A program made the position numbers and the translations under genes. The notes beneath the pieces were generated by a model. That model worked only from the letters and a program-made list of their open reading frames with translations, searched no databases and had not been told where the DNA came from. A stretch of DNA of 64,000 bases from Spirillospora albida. GTDB taxonomy: Bacteria > Actinomycetota > Actinomycetes > Streptosporangiales > Streptosporangiaceae. The DNA is taken from assembly GCF_000718255.1 (NCBI RefSeq), contig NZ_JOFJ01000002.1:124001-188000 (forward strand), given 5' to 3'. Shown one piece after another: positions 16,543 through 25,885 of the stretch; position 1 is the stretch's first letter; every line of letters starts with the position of its first letter.

Positions 16543-16986
16543 ATGGCGACCGTTGAACTGTCCTTCAGTGCGCTGCCCGTCCATGTCCGCACGGCGCGGC
16601 TGATCGTCACGGCCGTGGCGCGCCGCGCCGGAGTGGCCGAGACGCTGCTGGACGAGGTGAGGCTGGCGGTGGGTGAGGCGTGCTCGCGCGCCGTGGAGGC
16701 GCACCTGCGGCACTGCCCGGACGAACCCGTCCGGCTGGAGCTGACGGGCGCCGGCAAGCGCTTCGAGGTCATCGTGAGCGACACCGTCCCGGGCGACGAC
16801 CCGATGGACGCTCTCCCCTCCGCCTCCCCGGCGGCGGATCTCGAGCTCGGCGCGTGGGGGGAGGGCGCGGCGGAACTCGGGCTGGCGGTCATCGCCGGGC
16901 TCGCCGACGACGTGGACATCGAGGCCACCCCGAAGGGCGTCCAGATCAGGATGAGCTGGCCCGCCGAAGCAGAGGCGACCGTCTGA
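16543..16986 (+). CDS. ATP-binding anti-sigma factor (RsbW/ApgA-like)
   Basis: The 147-residue product has the HATPase_c fold of SpoIIAB/RsbW-type proteins: LLDEVRLAVGEACSRAVEAH gives the N-box region and GLAVIAGLADDVDIE the late part. In the N-box the usual Asn is replaced by Arg (GEACSRAV), as in the Streptomyces protein next to bldG. It is the likely partner that binds BldG and a sigma factor, or phosphorylates BldG; the altered N-box makes kinase activity uncertain. It is co-transcribed with bldG and followed by a strong terminator. Confidence 0.8.
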   Translation: MATVELSFSALPVHVRTARLIVTAVARRAGVAETLLDEVRLAVGEACSRAVEAHLRHCPDEPVRLELTGAGKRFEVIVSDTVPGDDPMDALPSASPAADLELGAWGEGAAELGLAVIAGLADDVDIEATPKGVQIRMSWPAEAEATV

Positions 16987-17014
16987 ACCTCCCCGGTCAT
17001 CGGACGTACCCCGT

Positions 17015-17041
17015 GAAGGCCCCGCCCCCGGCGGGGCCTTC
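17015..17041 (+). terminator. rho-independent terminator of the bldG operon
   Basis: GAAGGCCCCGC pairs perfectly with GCGGGGCCTTC around the loop CCCCG, followed by TTG. It lies 29 bases after the anti-sigma gene. Confidence 0.85.
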
Positions 17042-17595
17042 TTGCATGCCGGGCTGCCGTCCGTGCCTGCTCCGCGGTGCCCTGCGCGACAGCTCCGCGG
17101 TGCCGTCCGCGGCCTCTCCGCGGCGCCTTGCGCCGCCGTTCCGCCTTCTCGGCCGCGCATCGCGGGGGACCGGTGATCGGATGGTCGCGTCGGGTGTGAG
17201 ATCTTGTGCTTGCTGATCATAAAGCGGCCGATTCCGGTCTGGACATATTGACGATTAATACTTACCTTTAATAGGGAACACCGGGTGCCCCGGGTGGTAT
17301 CGGGGTGCGGGCCCGGGGCGTCAAGATGGCTGCGGGGTGAGAAAAGGGTTGCCTTGCCTGACCTGCGACAATGCGCGGCAGAGACAGGTAAAGGTCAATT
17401 TCCGGAGTAATTCGGATCGCTTTTGCGTGACATTCCCGTGAAGGGCCTGGCGCCCTTCTCATTCGCCTGCTGCCTGCGTAGACTCCCGAAACCCGCGCTG
17501 CCGTGCGAGGCGTTCGAAATCATCACTCGCGGGGTACGCGGTAAAGATCGTCTTTCTGGCGATCTCGATCGCTACGCCCCTGTCGAGGAGGACGG
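17042..17595. other. gene-free region upstream of hppA
   Basis: About 550 bases without a gene. From 17065 to 17130 a short motif like CTCCGCGGTGCC recurs about four times. Around 17210-17280 is an AT-rich block including TATTGACGATTAATACTTAC, which may hold a promoter (TTGACG with a TAATAG about 15 bases later, not ideal). A 37-base stretch near 17395 has TTCCGGAGTAATTCGGA, an imperfect inverted repeat. A regulated hppA promoter is likely here but no known site was recognised. Confidence 0.5.
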
Positions 17596-20055
17596 ATGTC
17601 TGGGCTTTCCCTGGCGAGCCCGGCCGGCGCAGACGTGGATCTCGGCGGCGGCGACCTTTCCCTGGTCGTCGTCGTCGCCGTGATCGCGCTGCTCGCGCTG
17701 GCCGTCGCCGCAGTCCTGGTTCGCGAGGTCCTGGCCGCGGACCAGGGCACCGAGAAGATGCAGGAGATCGCGCGGGCGGTCCAGGTGGGCGCGGGCGCCT
17801 ACCTGAAACGCCAGTTCCGCACGGTCGCCGTCTTCGTGGTGCTCATCCCGCTCGTGCTGCTGCTCCTGCCCGCCGATTCGACCTCCGAACGCGTCGGGCG
17901 GTCGGTCTTCTTCGTCATCGGCGCGCTGTTCTCCGCCGTCACCGGCTTCACTGGGATGTGGCTCGCGGTCCGCGGCAACGTCCGGGTCGCCGCCGCCGCC
18001 CGCGAGGAGGGCGGCGAGAAGAAGGCGATGCGGATCGCGTTCCGCACCGGCGGTGTCGCCGGCATGTTCACGGTGGGCCTCGGCCTGTTCGGCGCCGCGG
18101 TCGTCGTCCTCGCCTACAAGGGGGACGCGCCGAAGGTGCTGGAGGGCTTCGGTTTCGGCGCCGCGCTGCTCGCGATGTTCATGCGTGTCGGCGGCGGCAT
18201 CTTCACCAAGGCCGCGGACGTCGGCGCCGACCTGGTCGGCAAGGTCGAGCAGGGCATCCCGGAGGACGACCCGCGCAACGCCGCGACGATCGCCGACAAC
18301 GTGGGCGACAACGTCGGCGACTGCGCCGGGATGGCCGCCGACCTGTTCGAGTCGTACGCGGTCATGCTGGTGGCCGCCCTGATCCTCGGTACCGCCGCGT
18401 TCGGCACCGAGGGGCTGGTGTTCCCGCTGATCGTGCCGATGATCGGTGTGATCACGGCGGTGATCGGGATCTTCGCGGTGGCGCCCCGGGACCGCGACCG
18501 CTCCGGCATGTCCGCCATCAACCGCGGGTTCTTCATCTCGGCGGTCATCTCCGCGGTGCTCGTGGCGGTCGCCGCGTTCGCGTACCTGCCGTCGTCGTTC
18601 ACCGAGCTGGCGGGCGTCACCGACCGCGAGATCCTCGCCCTGGACGCCGATCCGCGGTGGGTCGCGTTCGGGGCCGTCCTGATCGGCATCATCCTGGCGA
18701 GCGCCATCCAGCTGCTCACCGGCTACTTCACGGAGACGAACCGCAAGCCGGTCAAGGAGGTCACCGAGAGCGCCAGGACCGGGCCAGCGACCGTGATCCT
18801 GTCCGGCATCTCGCTGGGCCTGGAGTCGGCCGTCTACACCGCGCTGGTGATCGGCGGCGCCGTCTACGCGGCGTTCCTGCTCGGTTTCGGCAACACGACC
18901 GTGGCGCTGTTCGCGGTCGCGATGGCGGGTACCGGCCTGCTGACGACCGTCGGCGTGATCGTGTCGATGGACACCTTCGGTCCCGTGTCCGACAACGCCC
19001 AGGGCATCGCGGAGATGTCCGGGGACGTGCAGGGCGAGGCCGCGGCCGTCCTGGAGCGGCTGGACGCGGTCGGCAACACCACCAAGGCGATCACCAAGGG
19101 CATCGCGATCGCGACGGCGGTGCTGGCGGCGACGGCGCTGTTCGGGTCGTTCCGGACGACGGTGGTGTCGGCGCTGGGCGAGGCGTCCGACGACGCCAAG
19201 GACGCCCTCGGCGACTTCCAGGTGTTCAGCCTGTCGATCGACCAGCCGAACGTGCTGATCGGGCTGATCATCGGAGCGTCCGTCGTGTTCCTGTTCTCCG
19301 GCCTGGCGATCATGGCGGTCGGCCGGGCGGCCGGACGCGTCGTCGTCGAGGTCCGGGAGCAGTTCCGCACCAAGCCCGGCATCATGAACTACACCGAGAA
19401 GCCCGACTACGACCGGGTCGTGGACATCTGCACCCGGGACGCGCAGCGCGAGCTCGCCACCCCCGGACTGCTGGCGATCATGACGCCGATCGCGGTCGGG
19501 TTCGCGCTCGGGTACGCGCCGCTCGGCGCCTACCTGGGCGGCGCGATCGCGGCGGGCGTCCTGATGGCGGTGTTCCTCGCGAACTCCGGCGGCGCCTGGG
19601 ACAACGCCAAGAAGCTCGTCGAGGAGGGGCACCTCGGCGGCAAGGGCAGCCCGGCGCACGAGGCCACGGTCATCGGCGACACGGTCGGCGACCCGTTCAA
19701 GGACACCGCGGGCCCCGCCATCAACCCGCTGATCAAGGTGATGAACCTGGTCGCGCTGCTGATCGCGGACGCGGTCGTCACGTACGCGGGGAACGTCCCG
19801 CTGCGCATCGCGGTGACCGTCCTGTCGGTCGGCATCGTGGTCGTGGCGATCGTGGTGTCGAAGCGGCGCGCCGACCCGGTCGCGGAGCCGGCCGTTCCGT
19901 CCGGCGCGGTCGGCGGGGGCGCCCCGGCCACCGCCCCGGTCGGCCCGCCGGCCGGCGGCGTCACGGAGGGCACGGTGCCGCGTCAGGCCGGCCCGAACGC
20001 GGACGACGGCGGCCAGCCCGAGGCGAAGGGCGAGTCGCCCGCCAACAAGGCGTAG
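17596..20055 (+). CDS. hppA: membrane-bound H+-translocating pyrophosphatase, K+-independent type
   Basis: HppA hydrolyses PPi to pump protons across the membrane. The 819-residue product has about 15-16 membrane segments. It carries the catalytic region DVGADLVGKVEQGIPEDDPR (near 208) followed by NAATIADNVGDNVGDCAGMA, and the late motifs GGAWDNAKKLVEEG and VIGDTVGDPFKDTAGPAINP. At about residues 493-502 it reads GNTTKAITKG; Lys where K+-dependent enzymes have Ala marks the K+-independent class. The last 60 residues are a Pro/Ala/Gly-rich tail absent from most family members. A GAGGAGG site precedes the ATG and a perfect terminator follows. Confidence 0.95.
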   Translation: MSGLSLASPAGADVDLGGGDLSLVVVVAVIALLALAVAAVLVREVLAADQGTEKMQEIARAVQVGAGAYLKRQFRTVAVFVVLIPLVLLLLPADSTSERVGRSVFFVIGALFSAVTGFTGMWLAVRGNVRVAAAAREEGGEKKAMRIAFRTGGVAGMFTVGLGLFGAAVVVLAYKGDAPKVLEGFGFGAALLAMFMRVGGGIFTKAADVGADLVGKVEQGIPEDDPRNAATIADNVGDNVGDCAGMAADLFESYAVMLVAALILGTAAFGTEGLVFPLIVPMIGVITAVIGIFAVAPRDRDRSGMSAINRGFFISAVISAVLVAVAAFAYLPSSFTELAGVTDREILALDADPRWVAFGAVLIGIILASAIQLLTGYFTETNRKPVKEVTESARTGPATVILSGISLGLESAVYTALVIGGAVYAAFLLGFGNTTVALFAVAMAGTGLLTTVGVIVSMDTFGPVSDNAQGIAEMSGDVQGEAAAVLERLDAVGNTTKAITKGIAIATAVLAATALFGSFRTTVVSALGEASDDAKDALGDFQVFSLSIDQPNVLIGLIIGASVVFLFSGLAIMAVGRAAGRVVVEVREQFRTKPGIMNYTEKPDYDRVVDICTRDAQRELATPGLLAIMTPIAVGFALGYAPLGAYLGGAIAAGVLMAVFLANSGGAWDNAKKLVEEGHLGGKGSPAHEATVIGDTVGDPFKDTAGPAINPLIKVMNLVALLIADAVVTYAGNVPLRIAVTVLSVGIVVVAIVVSKRRADPVAEPAVPSGAVGGGAPATAPVGPPAGGVTEGTVPRQAGPNADDGGQPEAKGESPANKA

Positions 20056-20067
20056 CCGTATCAGCGC

Positions 20068-20099
20068 AAGGGGCCGGCGGGCGATCCCGCCGGCCCCTT
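20068..20099 (+). terminator. rho-independent terminator after hppA
   Basis: AAGGGGCCGGCGGG pairs perfectly with CCCGCCGGCCCCTT around the loop CGAT, 12 bases after the hppA stop. Confidence 0.85.
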
Positions 20100-20206
20100 C
20101 CGCATGGGCCGGGTCGGGGGCACGGCGGGGCGGTCGTACGCTTGGCAGCGAACGATGGCATTCCGGCGGGCGCGTCCCGTCCGGGAACGGAACGCGGAGG
20201 TACGCG

Positions 20207-20320
20207 GTGAGCGGCGACAAGCCGACGGTGTCGGGGCCCAAGGGCTTCGCCATCGTGCTCGGCGGAATGCTCCTGATCATGGCTCTGCTCTGGGGGCTCG
20301 GCGCGCTCGTCGCGCCCTGA
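20207..20320 (+). CDS. 37-residue single-span membrane protein
   Basis: The short frame starts at a GTG and begins VSGDKPTVSGPKGFAIV. The last 25 residues form one hydrophobic span (GFAIVLGGMLLIMALLWGLG...) ending ALVAP. GCGGAGG lies before the start with 7 bases of spacing. It lies between the hppA terminator and sixA in the same direction, 20 bases before sixA, so the two may be co-transcribed. No family was recognised; small membrane proteins of this kind often modulate larger membrane proteins, but nothing here shows that. Confidence 0.55.
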   Translation: MSGDKPTVSGPKGFAIVLGGMLLIMALLWGLGALVAP

Positions 20321-20340
20321 GCCGGGCTAGGGTGGCCGCC

Positions 20341-20811
20341 ATGCCGACGCTGATCGTCCTGCGCCACGCCAAGGCCGTCGCGGGCCCCCTCGGGACGCCC
20401 GACATCGACCGGACCCTCAACGACCGGGGCGGGCGGGACGCCGCCGCGGCCGGGGACTGGCTCCGCGACCAGGGGCTCGTGCCCGACCGCGTCCTGTGCT
20501 CGACGGCGGCCCGCACGCGCGAGACCCTCGCCGGGCTCGCTCTCGACGCGCCGGCCGACTTCGAGCCCGCGATCTACGGCAACGACCCGGACGACCTGCT
20601 GGCACTGGTCGCCGGAGTGGCCGACGACGTCGAGCGGCTGCTCCTCGTCGGGCACAACCCGTCGGTGCACCAGCTCGTCCACGATCTGACCGGCCGGGCG
20701 CCCGACGCCTACCCCACCTGCGCGCTCGCGGTGATCAGTGTGCCCGGTGCCTGGGCGGACATCCGTCCGGGCGGGTCCGAGCTGGTCACCGTCCGCACTC
20801 CGAAGGAGTAG
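20341..20811 (+). CDS. sixA: SixA-like histidine phosphatase
   Basis: This 156-residue protein belongs to the phosphoglycerate-mutase-like histidine phosphatases. The catalytic RHA motif is at residues 8-10 (LIVLRHAKAV), the arginine region is STAARTRETL and the second His is in LLVGHNPSVHQLV. SixA removes phosphate from histidine in phosphorelay proteins in E. coli; in actinomycetes the target is unknown. The start is the ATG 20341. It converges with serB, with 9 bases between their stop codons. Confidence 0.85.
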   Translation: MPTLIVLRHAKAVAGPLGTPDIDRTLNDRGGRDAAAAGDWLRDQGLVPDRVLCSTAARTRETLAGLALDAPADFEPAIYGNDPDDLLALVAGVADDVERLLLVGHNPSVHQLVHDLTGRAPDAYPTCALAVISVPGAWADIRPGGSELVTVRTPKE

Positions 20812-20820
20812 CCGGGACGG

Positions 20821-22020
20821 TCAGGACGCGTCGGCGGCGTCGGCGGCCTCGATCTCCTCGCGGGAGATGCCCAGCAGGAACAGGATCGTGTCCAGGTAGG
20901 GGACGTTGACGGCGGTGTCGGCGGCCTGCCGGACGACCGGCTTGGCGTTGTAGGCGACGCCCAGCCCGGCGGCCTGCAGCATGTCGAGGTCGTTGGCGCC
21001 GTCGCCGATCGCCACGGTCTGGCTGAGCGGGACGCGGGCCTCGCGGGCGAAGCGCTCCAGCGCGGTCGCCTTGCCGGCCCGGTCGATGACGGGCCCGACG
21101 ATGCCGCCGGTGAGCCTGCCGTTCTTGATCTCCAGGGTGTTCGCCGCGGAGTAGTCGATCCCGAGGTCCTCCACGAGGGCGTCGGTGACCTGGGTGAAGC
21201 CGCCGCTGACGATCGCGAACTTGTAGTCGAGGCGTTTCAGCGTCCGGACCATGGTGCGGGCGCCGGCGGCGAGCTCCAGGTGGCTGCGGACGTCGTCGAT
21301 CGCGGACGCGTCCAGGCCGGCCAGCAGCGCGACACGCTCGCGCAGGGAGCCCTCGAAGTCGAGTTCGCCGCGCATGGCGGCCTCGGTGACCTTCGCGACC
21401 TCGGCCAGGCAGCCTGCGTGCTCGGCGAGCAGCTCGATGACCTCGCCCTGGATGAGGGTGGAGTCGACGTCCATGACGATGAGCCGCTTCGCGCGCCGGT
21501 GCAGGCCGCCCTGCTGGACGGCGACGTCGACCTGCTGCTCGGCGGCCTCGATGGCGAGCCCGGCGCGGAGCGCGTCGGGATCGGCGCCGGAGACGTCCAT
21601 CTCGATGCAGGTGACGGGGTAGCGGGCGAGGCGCTCGATGCGGTCGATGTTGGCGCCGCCGGCGGCGATACGGCCCGCGATGCCGGCCATGGCGGCGGGC
21701 TTCAGGGGGGCGCCGAGGACGGTGACGTGCAGGCGGCCGCCCCGCTTCTTCCTCTTCTTGTCGCGGCCGGTGGAGAGCTCGACCTCCATGTCGAGGTCGT
21801 TCGCCACGCGTTCGGCCGCGTTCCACACCCGGCCGATGTCGGCGCCCTCGGAGTAGGTCACGAGGACGCCGAGGACGAGGCGGCCTCGGATCACGACCTG
21901 CTCGACGTCGGCGACGGTGAGCGGGAACTCCGCGAGTGTGGCGAAGAGCCGGGACGTCACGCCGGGGCGGTCGCGTCCGGTCAGGGTGATGAGGAGCGTG
22001 CGCTGTTCATAGCCGTCCAT
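20821..22020 (-). CDS. serB: phosphoserine phosphatase SerB
   Basis: SerB removes phosphate from phosphoserine in the last step of serine synthesis. The 399-residue product has two ACT-like domains (about 7-80 and 97-165), a linker, and a HAD phosphatase domain beginning at MDVDSTLIQGEVIELLA, with the nucleophile Asp184. Later HAD motifs are ALERFAREA... with the Lys region and IGDGANDLDML. The mycobacterial SerB2 has the same ACT-ACT-HAD layout. I chose the ATG 22020 (MDGYEQRTLLITLTGRDRPG), since the first ACT strand begins right after it; an ATG at 22062 would add 14 residues. Confidence 0.93.
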   Translation of the reverse strand: MDGYEQRTLLITLTGRDRPGVTSRLFATLAEFPLTVADVEQVVIRGRLVLGVLVTYSEGADIGRVWNAAERVANDLDMEVELSTGRDKKRKKRGGRLHVTVLGAPLKPAAMAGIAGRIAAGGANIDRIERLARYPVTCIEMDVSGADPDALRAGLAIEAAEQQVDVAVQQGGLHRRAKRLIVMDVDSTLIQGEVIELLAEHAGCLAEVAKVTEAAMRGELDFEGSLRERVALLAGLDASAIDDVRSHLELAAGARTMVRTLKRLDYKFAIVSGGFTQVTDALVEDLGIDYSAANTLEIKNGRLTGGIVGPVIDRAGKATALERFAREARVPLSQTVAIGDGANDLDMLQAAGLGVAYNAKPVVRQAADTAVNVPYLDTILFLLGISREEIEAADAADAS

Positions 22021-22084
22021 GCTGGTTCCCACGGTACCGGCCGCGCCGGTCGGGCCGTTCATGAGGTCCGCGATCTGGGATGCG

Positions 22085-23110
22085 CTAGGGAAGCACCAGG
22101 TTCGCGTCGCCGAATTCATGCCACAGGTAGCCCTCGTCCAGGGCGGCCCTGTAGGCGGCCTCCGCGAGGGGCCGACCTGCGATGGCGGTCACAATCATCA
22201 GGTGGGACGAGCGGGGCTCGTGGAGGCCCGTGAGGAGGCCGTCGACGGCTCGGACGCCGCCCTCGGGAGTCACGACGTGGTCCGTCCACCCCTTGGACGC
22301 CCGGACGCGTCCAAAGGCGTCCACGGAGGTCTCCAGGGCGCGGACGACGGTGGTGCCGACGGCGATCACCCGTCCGCCGCGGGAGCGGACGTGGTCCACG
22401 AGCGCCGCCGTCGGTACGGGCACCTCGTAGCGCTCGGCGTGCGGGGGCTCGCGGGTCTCCGGGGGCGCGACCCCCGCGTGCAGCGTCAGCGGCGCGAACA
22501 GGACGCCCCGGGCGACGAGGCGGGTCACGAGCGCGGGTGTGAAGGGGCGGGCCGCGCTCGGCATCTCGGCGCTGCCGGCGGAGCGGTCGCGGGCGAACGC
22601 GGTCTGGTAGGCGGCGGTGGGCCAGTCGCGGCGGACGTGCCCGTACCGGATGGGGGTCCCGTGCCGCCGCAGGTAGGGGACCACGTCGGTGCTGAGCCGC
22701 GCCTCCCACAGGCGTCCGGTGCGCCGTCCGAGCAGCGTGAGGGTGGCGCCGCCGGGGAGCGGGATCCACTCGCCGGGGGTGCCGCCGGCGTAGGGGCGGC
22801 TGGACTTGCCGACGAGGTCGCGCAGTTCGACGAGCCAGACGCGGCCGCCGGCGCCCGGTACGGGTGTGGAGAAGTGCACCCCGATCCGGTCGAGCCGGAC
22901 GGCGGCGGGCAGCGTCGCGGACGTGTTGACCGCCAGCAGGTCGCCCGGGTCGAGGAGCGACGGCAGGTCGCGGAACGCGCGGTGCGAGATCTCGCCGGTG
23001 CCGCGCCGCCCGACGAGGAGCCGGACGCCGTCGCGGGCGCGGCCACGGGCCTCGGGGGGTTCGTGAGCCTCGAGGGCGGGCGGTACCGCGAAGCCGGTGG
23101 CGCCGGTCAT
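22085..23110 (-). CDS. queA: QueA-like S-adenosylmethionine:tRNA ribosyltransferase-isomerase
   Basis: QueA transfers the ribosyl part of SAM to a 7-deazaguanine base in tRNA to form epoxyqueuosine. The 341-residue product has the family features: an N-terminal LLDPGDLLAVNTSATLPAAV, then TPIRYGHVRRDWPTAAYQTAFA, and the late motif GGRVIAVGTTVVRALETS, then TGLHEPRSSHLMIVTA. No other queuosine genes are nearby, and many actinomycetes carry a lone member of this family, so the true substrate is uncertain. The ATG overlaps the stop of the upstream MFS gene as ATGA, so the two are translationally coupled. Confidence 0.83.
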   Translation of the reverse strand: MTGATGFAVPPALEAHEPPEARGRARDGVRLLVGRRGTGEISHRAFRDLPSLLDPGDLLAVNTSATLPAAVRLDRIGVHFSTPVPGAGGRVWLVELRDLVGKSSRPYAGGTPGEWIPLPGGATLTLLGRRTGRLWEARLSTDVVPYLRRHGTPIRYGHVRRDWPTAAYQTAFARDRSAGSAEMPSAARPFTPALVTRLVARGVLFAPLTLHAGVAPPETREPPHAERYEVPVPTAALVDHVRSRGGRVIAVGTTVVRALETSVDAFGRVRASKGWTDHVVTPEGGVRAVDGLLTGLHEPRSSHLMIVTAIAGRPLAEAAYRAALDEGYLWHEFGDANLVLP

Positions 23111-24474
23111 CGCGGCGCCTTCAGCCGGAGCGCGGAGACGACGCCGAGCGCGGCGATCGCGGTGAACAGCGCGCCTGCGACGGTGAGGCCCGACCCGAGG
23201 TGGGCGGTGCCGGACGCGGCGACCAGCGCGCCCGCGGCGCCCACCACGAGGGAGGAGCCGAGGGTGTCGCCGATCTGCAGCGCGGACGAGTTGACGCCCT
23301 GCTCGTCCTCGGGTGAGAGGCCGAGCAGCAGGACGCTGAGGCTGCCGACCGCGAAGCCCATGCCGGCGCCGCCGAGGAGCCAGGCCGGTGCCGCCGCCCA
23401 GCCGGACAGCCGCAGCGCCAGCGTGACGGCGACGACCCCGGCGGTGACGCAGACGGCGCCGAGCAGCGCGAAGAACTCGCGCGAGCGCTTCGAACGCCCC
23501 TGGAACTGGGACGCGGCGGACCAGCCGAGCGCCGCGACGGTCAGCACGACCCCGGCCTCCGTCGCGCTGAACCCGTGCAGGGACGTGAGGGCGAGCGGGA
23601 TGAAGACGTCCGTCCCGAAGAAGGCACCGGAGAGGAGACCGCGGGTGAGGACGACGCTGGGCAGGCCGCGCCGGAACCGGACCGTGCCGGCGGGCAGCAG
23701 CCGGGGCAGGCCGAGACCGACCCCGGCGAGGCCCGCGAGCACCAGCGGGACGGCCGCCCAGCCGTGCCCCTCGAGGCCGTAGAGCAGCATGCCCGCCCCG
23801 GCGGCGACCGCGACGGCGGCGAGGTGGCGGCCGCGGTCCGCGGGGGCGTCCGGCCGGTCGGACGGCGGGATGCCGCGCAGCGCGGGCACCAGCAGCAGCG
23901 CCGGCGGGACGACCAGGGGGATCAGTCCGAGGAACACCCACCGCCAGCCGATGTGCTCGGCGATGACGCCGCCGACGGCGGGACCGATGAGGGACGGCAG
24001 CACCCACGCCGCGGACAGGGCCGCGAACACCCGCGAACGCATGTCCTCCGGATAGACGCGGGCGATCACGACGTACATCGCGACCATGGCGGCACCGGTG
24101 CCGAGGCCCTGGACGGCGCGTCCGGCGACGAACACCCACATGCTGGACGCCGCGCCCGCGATCGCGAGGCCCGCGACGAACACGCCCAGCCCCGCCACCA
24201 GCGGACGCGCCGGCCCGGAACGGTCCACCCACCCGCCCGCGAGCACCGTGGACAGCAGGCTCGTGATGAGCGTCGCGCTGAACCCCCACGCGTACAGCCC
24301 GAGCCCGTCCAGCCCGGCCGCGACCACGGGCATGACCGTCCCGACCGCCATGGCCTCGAACGCCAGCAGGGTGACGACCAGGATGATCCCGAGCGACGTG
24401 CCCCGGTACCCGCCGCTCAGCACCCCCCGCTCGGTCCGCACCTCGGCTGCCTGCCCGTCGAGTGTGGCGGTCAC
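23107..24474 (-). CDS. MFS multidrug-type transporter
   Basis: The 455-residue product starts at a GTG and has about 14 hydrophobic segments, with the MFS loop motif GGWVDRSGPARP after helix 2 and GRAVQGLGTGAAMVAMYVVI in helix 4. This is the DHA2 drug:H+ antiporter pattern of 14-span exporters. The substrate is unknown. Its stop overlaps the queA-like start, so the pair is an operon; the start faces a sensor-kinase gene across a 271-base divergent gap. That kinase/regulator pair is a candidate controller, by position only. Confidence 0.85.
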   Translation of the reverse strand: MTATLDGQAAEVRTERGVLSGGYRGTSLGIILVVTLLAFEAMAVGTVMPVVAAGLDGLGLYAWGFSATLITSLLSTVLAGGWVDRSGPARPLVAGLGVFVAGLAIAGAASSMWVFVAGRAVQGLGTGAAMVAMYVVIARVYPEDMRSRVFAALSAAWVLPSLIGPAVGGVIAEHIGWRWVFLGLIPLVVPPALLLVPALRGIPPSDRPDAPADRGRHLAAVAVAAGAGMLLYGLEGHGWAAVPLVLAGLAGVGLGLPRLLPAGTVRFRRGLPSVVLTRGLLSGAFFGTDVFIPLALTSLHGFSATEAGVVLTVAALGWSAASQFQGRSKRSREFFALLGAVCVTAGVVAVTLALRLSGWAAAPAWLLGGAGMGFAVGSLSVLLLGLSPEDEQGVNSSALQIGDTLGSSLVVGAAGALVAASGTAHLGSGLTVAGALFTAIAALGVVSALRLKAPR

Positions 24475-24745
24475 CGGCCCGTCCTCCTCTGCGCGCCGTT
24501 CGTCCTGCGGGGGCGGGGCCCCTGCCGCGTGGGGGCGGCGTCCGGTGGTGTCCTCATGCCGGCGACGCTACGGACAGGCACCCCGTGGGGGGATCGGTCA
24601 CCCGGTCCGATGATGATCCGCAGATGGTCTTAGGTCCTCCGGAAGGAGGGCGGGATCGCCGGGATGAGCCCGCGGGCTGATTCGGATGATGTGCCCAGAG
24701 AGTACGGTCTTCAGGAACGGGCGGTGACGCGGACGAGAGGCCGGG

Positions 24746-25885
24746 ATGGGCGGGCGGGACGGGCACGACGACCAGGGCGCGACCCTGCGCGCCGTCAGCT
24801 CGGCGGTGCTCGCGGTGACACGGCACCTGTCGGTGCGCGAGGTGCTGCAGGTCATCGTCCGCGCGGCGGCGCGGCTGCTGGACGCCCGGTACGCGGCGCT
24901 CGGCGTGCCGGGCGACGCGGGGTCGTTCGCCGAGTTCGTCGTCGAGGGCGTCAGCGACGAGGAGTGGGAGCGCATCGGGCCGATGCCGCGCCAGCACGGG
25001 ATGCTCGCGGCGATGCTGCGGGACGAGGCGCCCAAGCGGCTCGCCGACATCCGGCGGGAGCCCGAGTTCGAGGGCTGGCCGGCCGCGCATCCGGTGCTGA
25101 AGGACTTCCTCGGCGTGCCGATCCGCGACGGCGGCGACGTCCTCGGCATCATCTTCCTCGCGAACAAGCGGCGTCCCGGCGGCTTCACGGACCGGGACGA
25201 GGAGCTGCTGGCGCTGTTCGCCGCGCACGCCGCCATCGCGATGGCGAACGCCCGGCTGTACGAGCGCAACCGCGAGCTGACGGTCGTCGCCGAGCGCAAC
25301 CGGCTCGCCCGCGAGCTGCACGACGCGGTCGCGCAGAAGCTGTTCTCGCTGCGCCTCACCGCGCGCGCCGCCGCCGCGCTGGCCGAGCGCGACCCGGGGC
25401 GTACCGTCCGGGAGCTCGAGCAGGTGGAGCGGCTCGCGGCCGAGGCGCTCGCCGAGCTGCGCGCCGCCATCTTCGAGCTGCGCCCCGCCGACCTGGCCGA
25501 CGACGGGCTGGCCGCCTCGCTCCGCAAGCACGTCGAGGTCCTCGACCGGGCGTACGACGCGGCCGTGCGGTTCAGCGCCGACGGCGCGGCCGTCCTGCCC
25601 GAGGAGCACGAGGCCGCCGTGTACCGCATCGCCCAAGAGGCGCTCTACAACGCGCTGCGACACGCCGGGGCGGGTACGGTCCACGTCACGCTCGCCGAGG
25701 GAGGCGAGCATGTCGTGCTGGACGTCTCCGACGACGGCACCGGGTTCGACGAACCGGGGGCCGACGGCGGCGGGGGCCTCGGCCTCGCGTCCATGCGCGA
25801 CCGGGCGTGCTCGATCGGGGGCACGCTCACCATCGACGCCGCGCCCGGCAGGGGCACGACCGTCCGGCTGGAGGTGCCGCTGTGA
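24746..25885 (+). CDS. GAF-domain sensor histidine kinase (NarL/DegS type)
   Basis: This 379-residue soluble kinase has no membrane span. An N-terminal GAF domain spans about residues 25-170 (ARYAALGV... LGVPIRDGGDVLGIIFLANK). The HisKA_3 dimerisation helix follows with NRLARELHDAVAQKLFSLRL, phospho-acceptor His192, and then an HATPase_c domain with QEALYNALRHAGA (N-box) and DDGTGFD (G1). The GAF domain may bind a small ligand or haem, as in DevS-like kinases, but no haem His was identified. The stop overlaps the GTG of the response regulator as GTGA, so they are a coupled pair. Confidence 0.9.
   Translation: MGGRDGHDDQGATLRAVSSAVLAVTRHLSVREVLQVIVRAAARLLDARYAALGVPGDAGSFAEFVVEGVSDEEWERIGPMPRQHGMLAAMLRDEAPKRLADIRREPEFEGWPAAHPVLKDFLGVPIRDGGDVLGIIFLANKRRPGGFTDRDEELLALFAAHAAIAMANARLYERNRELTVVAERNRLARELHDAVAQKLFSLRLTARAAAALAERDPGRTVRELEQVERLAAEALAELRAAIFELRPADLADDGLAASLRKHVEVLDRAYDAAVRFSADGAAVLPEEHEAAVYRIAQEALYNALRHAGAGTVHVTLAEGGEHVVLDVSDDGTGFDEPGADGGGGLGLASMRDRACSIGGTLTIDAAPGRGTTVRLEVPL

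Noticed and set aside
17572..20682. A 1036-residue open frame on the minus strand across hppA and sixA
   Set aside because: It is a frame shadow in GC-rich DNA: it has low-complexity Arg/Asp/His content and no motif, while hppA on the plus strand has full family motifs.
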